This document shows, one piece after another, positions 48,893 through 64,000 of a stretch of DNA of 64,000 nt. Source of the DNA: Anoplopoma fimbria (Eukaryota > Chordata > Actinopteri > Perciformes > Anoplopomatidae). The stretch is taken from the NCBI RefSeq assembly GCF_027596085.1, contig NC_072470.1, positions 2,829,532 to 2,893,531 of the forward strand, written 5' to 3'. Below the pieces are notes generated by a model. The model saw nothing but the letters and a program-made list of their open reading frames with translations. It did not search any database and was not told the origin of the DNA. The number at the start of each line of letters is the position of its first letter. Position 1 is the stretch's first letter. Both the position numbers and the translations under genes were made by a program.

Positions 48893-51800
48893 CATGAATG
48901 TTCATGCTGTCATTTTTAGTTGCATATTTATTTATATAAATATTAAATACATGAATATATGAGAGATTGTTCATGCTGTCATTTTTTTATATATATATAT
49001 ATATTACATTTTTTTTTTTAAATACATGAATATGAGAGATTGTTCATGCTGTCATTGTTATATTTATATTATATATATATTTTATTAAATACATGAATAT
49101 ATGAGAGATTGTTCATGCTGTCATTATATATATATATAATGAATACATATAATATATGAGAGCCATACATGAATATATGAGAGATTGTTATATTTTATAT
49201 ATATAATGAATATGATACATGAATGTTGTGCAGAAGCCCTGCATGCACTTGTAGTTGCAAGAGAGAAAGAATAAAATAATGCATGATTATAGGAGAATGT
49301 AATGACATTATGTTTTAAGTGGTAAATGAAAGTGAATTGTCAGACTGAATGTTTTCCTTCTTCTCTGTCCTCTAGCAACACATCTGAGACGTTACCCGTC
49401 TCCACAATAAAGAACATAACATGTGTGGGTCTCTCTCCTGATGGGAACTTGGCAGTGGTGGTGGATGAAGGTAAGATACAACTTTAAGTGTCTTTCTTTT
49501 GTACGAACTTAAACAGGAGTTTGTGTCAAAATGCGTCTTTCTGTTTGTGTCACACAGATGGAGCAGCGTTGTTGATCAGTCTCATCACCAGAGCCGTCCT
49601 TCATCATTTCCACTTTCACAAGCCTGTCAACAGCATCCGCTTCTCACCTGACGGCAGGTAAGGATGTCTGATGAACTGAATTATTGAATGTTAAAAACTT
49701 CCACCACAAAAAGATATTTCATGCATTGTAATATATGACAAAAACAAAAAGCCAAAACCAGCAATTGCTTGAAAAATAACTGTTAACTCATTAACAAACT
49801 AAGTGTTGCGACTCTACACACCATAAAATGTCAGAAGTCTGTGCACTTATTTAGAAAACAATTACCAATTTACCAAATTACAGACTATAAAGTTCCTAAA
49901 TGCCGATTTAATCCATTGTTACATTACTGCAACTCCTCATAAATGTTGCTGAGCTTCGATGTGTTCGTTCCCTCTCAGGAAGTTTGTTGTGACGAAGGAG
50001 AACGTCGCTCTGATGTACCACGCTCCTGGAAAGCAGCGTGAGTTTAACGCCTTCGTTCTGGACAAGAGCTACTACGGTCCCTACGATGAAACCACCTGCA
50101 TCGACTGGACGGACGACTCCAAGTGAGTGAAAGTTTACCACACACCAATGCACACTAAAAAGACTGAGAAATCAAAGGCTTCATGGTTTTGATATGTGTC
50201 CTTCAGGTGTTTCGTGGTGGGCAGCAAAGACATGTCGACGTGGGTGTTTGGTGCAGAGCGCTGGGCCAACCTCATCTACTACTCTCTGGGGGGACACAAG
50301 GACGTCATCGTGGGCTGTTTCTTTGAGAAAGACAGCCTGGATGTGAGTAAATTATTACCTCTAACTGCTTTCTGGTTTAAGCTGAAAGGATAAATGTGGT
50401 TTTGCATAGAAAAAAACCCTGAATTTCATTATATAAATATTGTATTTCTCTGTGTTGTCAGTTGTACACGGTGAGCCAGGACGGGACACTGTGTGTGTGG
50501 GAGAGCGACACCGAGCTGGACGGCCTGGTCCTGAAGAAGAACCAGGACAAACCCAAACCCCCGAGTAAGGGCGACGACGACGAAGAGGAGGAGGATATGG
50601 AGGAAAGAACGGAGGGAGAGGTCATCAGAGGGAAAGCTGAAGCTCCCAAAGAGATGGAGACGACCAAAAACGTTCGATACAAGCAGAGAAGCAAGTAAGA
50701 AACTTCTCCAGAAACAGTCCAGTCTCAGTCACAGTAGTTCCTCACAAACAGACGTCCTTCCAAAACACTCTAATGTTCATACTTTGACACTTTTAGTAGT
50801 GCCAATTATCCCACCCTCCATTAGGCTTTTGGCTCCTCACAAAGCGCAGGTTTATTTGTCCCTTGGCTGCACTAAAACAATGATAGCCGTATCAGCATTT
50901 GTAATAAAAAATAGTGTTTCTGCTGCAGCTTTGCATCAACATCTTGTAGTCATTTTTTCTTTTCAATTAAAGCTTCAGAAGCCGAAAAACCTCCCAGACA
51001 AAGTGAAGGTAAATATCAGATGATTCAAAATGTCAATGTACTTTCTTTCTTTCCTCTTTGCCTCTGCTCTTTAAGACACTTCTTCAACAAGGAGGGAGAC
51101 TTTAACAACCTGACGGCCGCCGCCTACCACAAGCCGACTCACATCCTGGTCACGGGTTTCGCCTCGGGGATCTTCCACCTGCACGAACTTCCGGAGTTTA
51201 ACCTCATTCACTCCCTAAGGTGAGAGAAAAGTTAGGTTTATATGATGGGGTGGGAAATTAGGAGACAAAAGTTAAAATGGGACAATAATATATATTTTGC
51301 ATGTTAAATTATACTTAATATAATACTTCTTCTTCTCCCAGTATTTCAGACCAGAGAATCGCCTCAGTGGCTATAAACAGCTCTGGAGACTGGATCGGCT
51401 TTGGGTGCTCAAGTAAGAAGACTTTTCCTCTTTTGTTGTTTCTCTTTACTCGATAAGTACCTGATTGTATTAATAATGTGCATGTTGTTGTTTCAGGGAT
51501 GGGTCAGCTGCTGGTGTGGGAGTGGCAGAGCGAGTCGTACGTCTTCAAGCAGCAGGGACACTTCAACAACATGGCCTCGCTGGCGTACTCACCAGACGGA
51601 CAGTACATCGCCACGGGAGGCGACGACGGCAAAGTGAGTGACTTCCACCAAGCTGCATGGTTCACCATCATGTGTAAAAAGACAATTTCAGGGGTTTAAA
51701 AGTAAAAGAAATACGTGTGAGAGACTGTGGTTTCGTCCCCGCAGGTCAAAGTGTGGAACACCAACAGCGGCCTCTGCTTCGTCACCTTCACGGAGCACAC

Positions 51801-52167
51801 CAGCAGCATCACCAAAGTCACCTTCACCTCCAGCGGCTTCGTCATCGTCAGCGCTTCCCTGGACGGGACGGTCAGAGCGTTCGACCTGCACAGGTGACTC
51901 TCAGAGAAGCTGGTTGACTTCCAACGTTTTGATGGGAGACTGGAAATGTCTTTGTGTCTAAAGAGACGATGACTTTTTAAATATACGTGTGTGTGTTTGT
52001 GGGTTACAGGTACCGAAACTTCAGGACGTTCACGTCGCCTCGCCCGGCGCAGTTCTCCTCCCTGGCAGTAGATGTCAGCGGAGAGCTGGTGAGCGCTGGA
52101 GCCCAGGATTCCTTTGAGATCTTCCTGTGGTCCATGCAGACAGGGAGACTTCTGGAGGTGAGCACAT

Positions 52168-52199
<32 letters not shown>

Positions 52200-54660
52200 C
52201 TATATATATATATATATATATTAATGTGGCCGATGTTTGAAGATGCTCGTATTCACCTTCCTCTGCCTCCTTCCTGTGGTTGTCCAGGTCCTCGGGGGTC
52301 ATGAGGGTCCAGTCAGCTGCCTCTGTTTCAGTCCGGTCCAGTCCATCCTGGCCAGCGCCTCGTGGGACCGGACCATCCGGCTGTGGGACATGTTGGACAG
52401 CTGGCAGGTCAAAGAAACCCTCGCCCTCACGTCTGACGGTAAACACAGTCACTTTATGAATTCCACGTTGCTCTCCTGCGACTGACAATGTGGAGTAACT
52501 CTGTTTTTGTTCCCGTCAGCTTTGTCAGTGACTTACCGCCCCGACGGTCAGGAGCTGGCTGTGGCCACTCTGAACGGTGAGATCTCTTTCTGGAACCCGC
52601 AAACGGCGACGCAAACCGGCTCCGTGGTCGGACGTCACGACCTGGAGACGGGCCGCAAAGAGACGGATAAAATCACAGCCAAGCAGTCTGCAAAGAGCAA
52701 GTGAGTGATGACTAATTTCTTTAGGTCAAGACAACAGAAAAAGAGTCAGATTTTATGGCTTTTTGTGGAGCTTCTGATTCAAGTTGTGCTTCCTTTTTTG
52801 TGTGCGTTCAGGTCCTTCACGTCGTTGTGCTACTCTGCGGACGGGGAGTCGATTCTGGCGGGAGGCCATTCCAAGTTCGTCTGCATCTACAACGTCAAGG
52901 AACAGATGCTCATGAAGAAGTTTGAGATCTCCTGCAACCTCTCCTTTGATGCCATGGAGGTACTATAACTTAACTTTAAAAGTGTTGTACTTGTTCGTAC
53001 ACGTGCTCACTTGGTCCTTGAACTTCGCTGTGTGCTCGTGGTCCTTCAGGAGTTCCTGGACCGACGGAAGATGACTGAGTTCGGCAGTCTGGCTCTGGTG
53101 GACGAGGGAGCTGGAGACGGAGACGGGGTCAACATCAGCCTCCCCGGAGTCAGGAAGGGTAGGATGCTCACTTCAGGCTGATGCAAAGACTAATAGACTC
53201 CAGAAATCATCATCCTACGTCACTTTGTTTTGTTGATCGATGATCTAATTTCATGTTCCTCTTTTCCCTGATGTTTTTGTTTGATATTTGCAGTTTCTTT
53301 TCTACATATCATAACATATATTTGTTTCTTTTTGTGCATCTTTACAGGTGATATGAGTTCTCGACACTTCAAGCCGGAGATCAGAGTGAGCTCGCTGCGG
53401 TTCTCCCCTACTGGTAAGTCGGCATTAACAAGTTCTGGGAGTCGGAGTGAAGTCTGACAAAAGTGTTGCTTATGTTTTGGAAATATGATCATTTAGGTTT
53501 TGCAAAAGAAAATTAAGTTTTTCAGTCTCCCTTTTATACTTAGGGAGGCAACTGCCTCTTAAGTTGAGAAATGTGTAAGAGGAAGGGAAGCCCATATTGT
53601 TCTTATCACACCCTCAACATCCTGTAACTTATTTTATGTTTAGAAGACAATGAGAGAGGAAGTCGGTGTCAGATAACCTTATAAAGTGGTTCCATCTTTC
53701 CTCAGGTCGTAGCTGGGCGGCCACCACCACCGAGGGCCTGCTGGTCTACTCCCTGGATGGATCTCTGGTCTTTGACCCTTACGACCTCGACCTGGACGTG
53801 ACCCCGGCCAGCATCCGTAAGCAGCTGAAGCTCCAGGAGTGGGCGTCCGCCATCGTCCTGGCGTTCAGACTCAACGAAAAAGCCCTCAAGCAGGAAGTGC
53901 TGGAAACTATACCGCACGCAGAGAGTGAGTGAAATATCCCGTTTTAGATTATGAGCTTTTAATTTACTCCCTTCAAAAATAACAATATGTGAATGATATC
54001 TGTATTGTTTGTGTTGCAGTCCCAGTAGTCTGTGGCTCTCTTCCTGACATTTACGTTGAGAAGCTTCTGGGCTTCGTGGCGGCGAGCTTGGAGAAATCTG
54101 GTCACCTGCAGTTCTACATGACCTGGGCCCAGAGCCTGCTCATGCTGCACGGACAGAAACTCAAGAACAGGTCCGCTCCCAGTCCATTATGTTTTTATTT
54201 ATTAGTTTTATCACATTACTGTCTCTGTATCATTGTGACTGATTTATTGTTATCTGGTGTTCAGGTCTGGAGCCATACTGCCTACGCTCCAGTCGCTGCA
54301 GAAGAGCATCCAGAGACACTTTGACAATATGTCCAAACTGTAAGTCTCGACATTTTTGGCAACAACGACCCACACTGTCTCACATTGAGCTGAATTAATG
54401 CAGTCGTATATATCAGGAATGATCTTAAGTGCAACTTTGGAAAGTTCATTCAACACTGAAAACCAAGTTTTTCTCTTTCTTTGCACAGGTGTGACTTTAA
54501 CGTGTATAACATTCGCTACGCGGAGGCCCTGTCGAAGCAGAAGGCCGTAAAGAGAGCAGCGGAGGAGGACGTTGAGGAGGAGGAGGAGGAGGAGGAAGAT
54601 GAAGAGCTGTCAGAGCAGATGAGCGTGGCCTCTTTGGAGGAAGCAGAATTGATGCTGTAG
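48114..54660 (+). CDS. pwp2: Periodic tryptophan protein 2 (UTP-B subunit, small-subunit processome)
   Basis: Twenty-one coding exons: 48114-48131, 48551-48663, 49376-49470, 49558-49657, 49979-50122, 50207-50342, 50462-50694, 51076-51219, 51342-51412, 51497-51633, 51745-51893, 52010-52157, 52288-52438, 52520-52700, 52812-52959, 53050-53158, 53348-53413, 53706-53924, 54020-54170, 54265-54339, 54489-54660. The product is 919 aa, the length I recall for human PWP2. Segments MKFAYKFSNLLG, CIDWTDDSKCFVVGSKDMST, FFNKEGDFNNLTAA, GFASGIFHLHELPEFNLIHS and SAGAQDSFEIF are nearly identical to human. It has tandem WD40 propellers followed by a Utp12-type C-terminal domain and an acidic tail (EEEEEEEED). 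The protein acts in the nucleolus in U3-dependent 18S rRNA processing (family knowledge). An acidic insert (about residues 220-260) separates the first WD repeats. The exon 8 acceptor is AAG, less common than CAG or TAG. Confidence 0.97.
48675..49225. repeat. AT-rich minisatellite in pwp2 intron 2
   Basis: Repeated copies of ATACATGAATATATGAGAGA followed by TTGTTCATGCTGTCATT alternate with AT dinucleotide runs. The units vary in length and are interrupted. The repeat fills most of the 5' half of the 712-bp intron. Confidence 0.8.
52174..52222. repeat. AT dinucleotide repeat in pwp2 intron 12
   Basis: A nearly perfect TA run, interrupted once by a C, in the 130-bp intron between exons 12 and 13. 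Confidence 0.85.
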
Positions 54661-54835
54661 GCCTGAAGCCAATACACTTCATTCCAACAACATGGCAGAT
54701 ATCACTGCACAAAGAGGACAATAATTAATTACTTTAATAGCAAACAAATTTCTGTCTACTTAAAATGTTTTTTTTATTAAATACATGTAAATGTGTATGA
54801 TTTTATGTTTTCTTTGGCCTGCATTCAGTTGCCCT
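54661..54835 (+). other. pwp2: pwp2 3' UTR
   Basis: A short stretch between the stop codon and the satellite array. The only poly(A) signal seen is an ATTAAA variant at 54776-54781. Confidence 0.5.
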
Positions 54836-57425
54836 ACACACAAAGGTGATTTATTTTACAATGTTACATTTATTTATTTTTTCATATTGCCACAATTATC
54901 TAGTTAAGAAGACTTAATTTCATAATGCCACATTTATTTATTTATTTATGCTGACTTTTATTTCACAATTCCACATTTATTCATTTCATTGGACTTTTAC
55001 TTCATAATTTCACTTTCATTTATTTCACAATGCCACCTTTATTTTATTTTATTTGACTTTATATCTTAGTGTCATATTTATTTATTTCAGGGGACCTTTA
55101 TATCATAATGCCGCGATTATCTCTTTAGGAAGACTTTGTTTCATAATGCCATATTTATTTATTTCAGTGAACTTTTATTTCATAATGCCATATTTATTTA
55201 TTTCAGTGGACTTTTATTTCATAATGCCATATTTATTTATTTAGTTTGACTTTATTTCGTAATGCAGTATTTATTTATTTCAGTGGACTTTTATTTCATA
55301 ATGCCATATTTATTTATTTAATTTGACTTTATTTCAAAATGCCATATTTATTTATTTCATCGGGCTTTTATTTCATAATGGCACATTTATTTAGTTCATT
55401 AGGCTTTTATTTCACAATGCCACCTTTATTTATTTAATTTGACTATTTCATAATGTCATATTTATTTATTTCATTTGACTTTAATTCAAGATGCCATATT
55501 TACTTATTTAATTTGACTTTAATTCAAGATGCCATATTTACTTATTTAATTTGACTTTATTTCATAATGCCATATTTACTTATTTAATTCGACTTTATTT
55601 CATAATGCCATATTTATTTATTTAATTTGACTTTATTTCAAAATGCCTTATTTATTTTATTTGACTTTATTTCAAAATGCCATATTTATTTATTTCATTA
55701 GGCTTTTATTTCAAAATGCCACATTTATTTATTTCATTAGGCTTTTATTTCATAAAGCAATATTTATTTATTTCAGTGGACTTTATTTCATGATTCCACA
55801 TTTATTAATTTCACAATGCCACCTTTATTTATTTAATTTGACTTTATTTCATAATACCATATTTATTTAATTTGACTATTTCATAATGCCATATTTATTT
55901 TATTTAATTTCACTTTATTTCATAAAGCCATATTTACTTATTTAATTTTACTTTATTTCATAATGCCATATTTATTTATTTAATTTGACTTTATTTCATA
56001 ACGCCATATTTACTTATTTAATTTGACTTTATTTCATAATGCCATATTTATTTATTTAATTTGACTTTATTTCATAATGCCATATTTATTTATTTAATTT
56101 GACTTTATTTCATAATGCCATTTTTATTTTATTTGACTTTATTTCATAATTATTTATTTATTTAATTTGACTTTATTTCATAATGCCATATTTATTTTAT
56201 TTTATTTGACTTTATTTCATAATTCTTTATTTAATTTGACTTTTAATTCATAATTCCACATTTATTTATTTAAGTTGACTTTATTTCATAATGCCATATT
56301 TATTTTATTTTATTTGACTTTATTTCATAATTATTTATTTATTTAATTTGACTTTTATTTCATAATTCCACATTTATTTATTTATTTAATTTGACTTTAT
56401 TTCATAATGCCATATTTGTTTATTTAATTTGACTTTATTTCATAATGCCATATTTATTTATTTAATTTGACTTTATTTCATAATTATTTATTTATGTATT
56501 TATTTATTTAATTTGACTTTATTTCATAATGCCATATTTATTTTATTTTATTTCATAATTCTTTATTTATTTAATTTGACTTTATTTCATAATTCTTTAT
56601 TTATTTAATTTGACTTTTATTTCATAATTATTTATTTATTTATTTAATTTGACTTTATTTCATAATACCATATTTATTTTATTTTATTTCATAATTCTTT
56701 ATTGATTTAATTTGACTTTTATTTCACAATTCCACATTTATTTATTTATTTATTTAATTTGACTTTATTTTATAATGCCATATTTATTTTATTTTATTTG
56801 AATTTATTTCATAATTATTTATTTATTTAATTTGACTTTTATTTCATAACGCCATATTTATTTATTTAATTTGACTTCTATTTCATAACGCCATATTTAC
56901 TTATTTAATTTGACTTTATTTCATAATGCCATATTTATTTTATTTTATTTGACTTTATTTCATAATTATTTATTTATTTAATTTGAATTTTATTTCATAA
57001 TTCCACATTTATTTATTTAATTTGACTTTATTTCATAATGCCATATTTATTTATTTAATTTGACTTTATTTCATAATTATTTATTTATTTAATTTGACTT
57101 TATTTCATAATGCCATATTTATTTTATTTTATTTGACTTTATTTCATAATTATTTATTTATTTAATTTGACTTTTATTTCATAATTCCACATTTATTTAT
57201 TTAATTTGACTTTATTTCATAATGCCATATTTATTTATTTAATTTGACTTTATTTCATAATTATTTATTTATTTATTTAATTTGACTTTATTTCAAAATG
57301 CCATATTTATTTTATTTTATTTCATAATTATTTATTTATTTAATTTGACTTTTATTTCACAATTCCACATATATTCATTTATTTATTTAATTTGACTTTT
57401 ATTCCACAATTCCACATTTATTTAA
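54836..57425. repeat. AT-rich satellite array, 38-bp unit, about 60-70 copies
   Basis: The consensus unit is TTGACTTTATTTCATAATGC followed by CATATTTATTTATTTAAT, 38 bases. Early copies are diverged (variants CACATTTATT, TTTCAGTGGACTTTTA) and the central and right copies are more uniform. Higher-order grouping is visible on the right, where long units ending in ATAATTATTTATTTATTTAA alternate with short ones. Each unit carries TTTATT, so the minus strand has an AATAAA in almost every copy. Open frames inside it are artefacts of the repeat. Confidence 0.95.
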
Positions 57426-57470
57426 TCAGGCGTGGTTTTCCCCGCAAACTACACTCCGCGACCGCTCCGA

Positions 57471-57498
57471 ACTCCACTACCCAGCAGCACTTGCGGGG
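57471..57498 (+). promoter_or_regulatory. eed: ZNF143/Staf-like promoter element of eed
   Basis: ACTACCCAGCAGCACTTGCG resembles the SBS core ACTACAATTCCCAGCATGC. It lies in a sudden GC- and CpG-richer window (57430-57530) directly upstream of the eed start codon, consistent with a housekeeping promoter. Factor binding is inferred. Confidence 0.4.
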
Positions 57499-57532
57499 CT
57501 TTGAAACCGGAAGAGGCGGAGTTTGAGCCAAA

Positions 57533-63512
<5,980 letters not shown>

Positions 63513-64000
63513 ATAGTTTTAAAACCAAGAAGAACTTTTTGCTTCCTGTTGCTTCCCGTCCTCCCAACCCTGATGTTCAGATTTACACTGCAAGAAATGT
63601 CTGTTTGAACATTTAATCTCACGTGGGGTCTAAAAATAGAGCATTTCCTGTAAAAAAAAATCTGAAAACGAAGAAAAGCTGCCAATGCAAGATGAGGTGA
63701 TTCCTTTTGTTTTCATTTGTTTTGTGGCAGGATGTTTAAAGACGAGCTTGATGTCTGATCATGGAACATTTCATATCCAACAAAACATCAGTGGTTATCT
63801 GAGATTTATTCCTTAACGTGAACATATTTGAGCCACAACGCTAAAGAACAAAAAGATGGACTTTGTTCCAAATCATAGGAGAGTGTTTTAACTTAATTAA
63901 AATGTAAATGTTAAGGATCCATAACAGCATGTTGGTGAAATGTTCGTCTTCAGCAGAGGTTCCTGCCCTGTGTGTGCCTTCTAGATGTCTATGCAGTCTC
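63513..64000 (+). other. eed: eed 3' UTR
   Basis: Non-coding, AT-rich and without another exon. No convincing AATAAA is seen before the window ends, so the UTR may continue. Confidence 0.6.

Noticed and set aside
48114..54660. wdr75, the human neighbour of COL5A2, as the identity of the WD40 gene
   Set aside because: The sequence does not match WDR75 but aligns end to end with PWP2, with the same length of 919 residues.
48114..54660. Intronic box C/D or H/ACA snoRNAs in pwp2 (ribosome-biogenesis host gene)
   Set aside because: I scanned the short introns for paired RTGATGA/CTGA or ACA boxes and saw no convincing pair.
55053..55870. Repeated Phe/Ile/Tyr-rich peptides resembling a membrane protein
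   Set aside because: They are translations of the 38-bp satellite unit; there is no start context or conservation.

Overview
This window is nuclear DNA of a ray-finned fish, probably a percomorph teleost. The evidence is compact vertebrate-style split genes with GT-AG introns, many dinucleotide microsatellites, several interspersed-repeat motifs familiar from percomorph genomes, and proteins that align residue by residue with the vertebrate orthologues I recognise. No prokaryotic, viral or CRISPR features were seen. All assignments come from reading the sequence and from recall of the protein families; no search was run.

Layout from left to right. Positions 1-1935 look like the 3' UTR of a plus-strand gene that enters from the left; synteny suggests fam171b. 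zswim2 (minus, 2082-5743, 9 coding exons, 594 aa) ends tail-to-tail with it. calcrl (plus, coding 8940-12575, 12 coding exons, 464 aa) lies head-to-head with zswim2. An 8.5 kb gene-free stretch holds the calcrl 3' UTR, microsatellites and interspersed repeats. col5a2 (minus, 21054-40283) was reconstructed exon by exon: 56 coding exons give 1657 aa, with a main triple helix of exactly 1014 residues and three tandem VWC exons where the human protein has one. pjvk (plus, 43263-46966, 6 exons, 370 aa) is head-to-head with col5a2. pwp2 (plus, 48114-54660, 21 exons, 919 aa) follows, then a 2.6 kb AT-rich 38-bp satellite array, and finally eed (plus, 57533-63512, 12 exons, 443 aa).

The genes do not form one pathway. 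zswim2, calcrl, col5a2 and pjvk all have human counterparts on 2q31-q32. pwp2 (human 21q) and eed (human 11q) come from elsewhere, so a synteny breakpoint lies between pjvk and pwp2. Five CTCF-like motifs have an ordered orientation: one forward at the zswim2/calcrl promoter, three reverse ending upstream of col5a2, and one forward at the pjvk-pwp2 junction. This suggests a convergent loop over calcrl and col5a2 with a boundary near the breakpoint.

The strongest oddities are the VWC exon triplication in col5a2, a 90-bp stop-free in-frame intron in calcrl, GC-AG introns in col5a2 and eed, the CTCF-motif arrangement, and the satellite array ending about 110 bp from the eed start codon.
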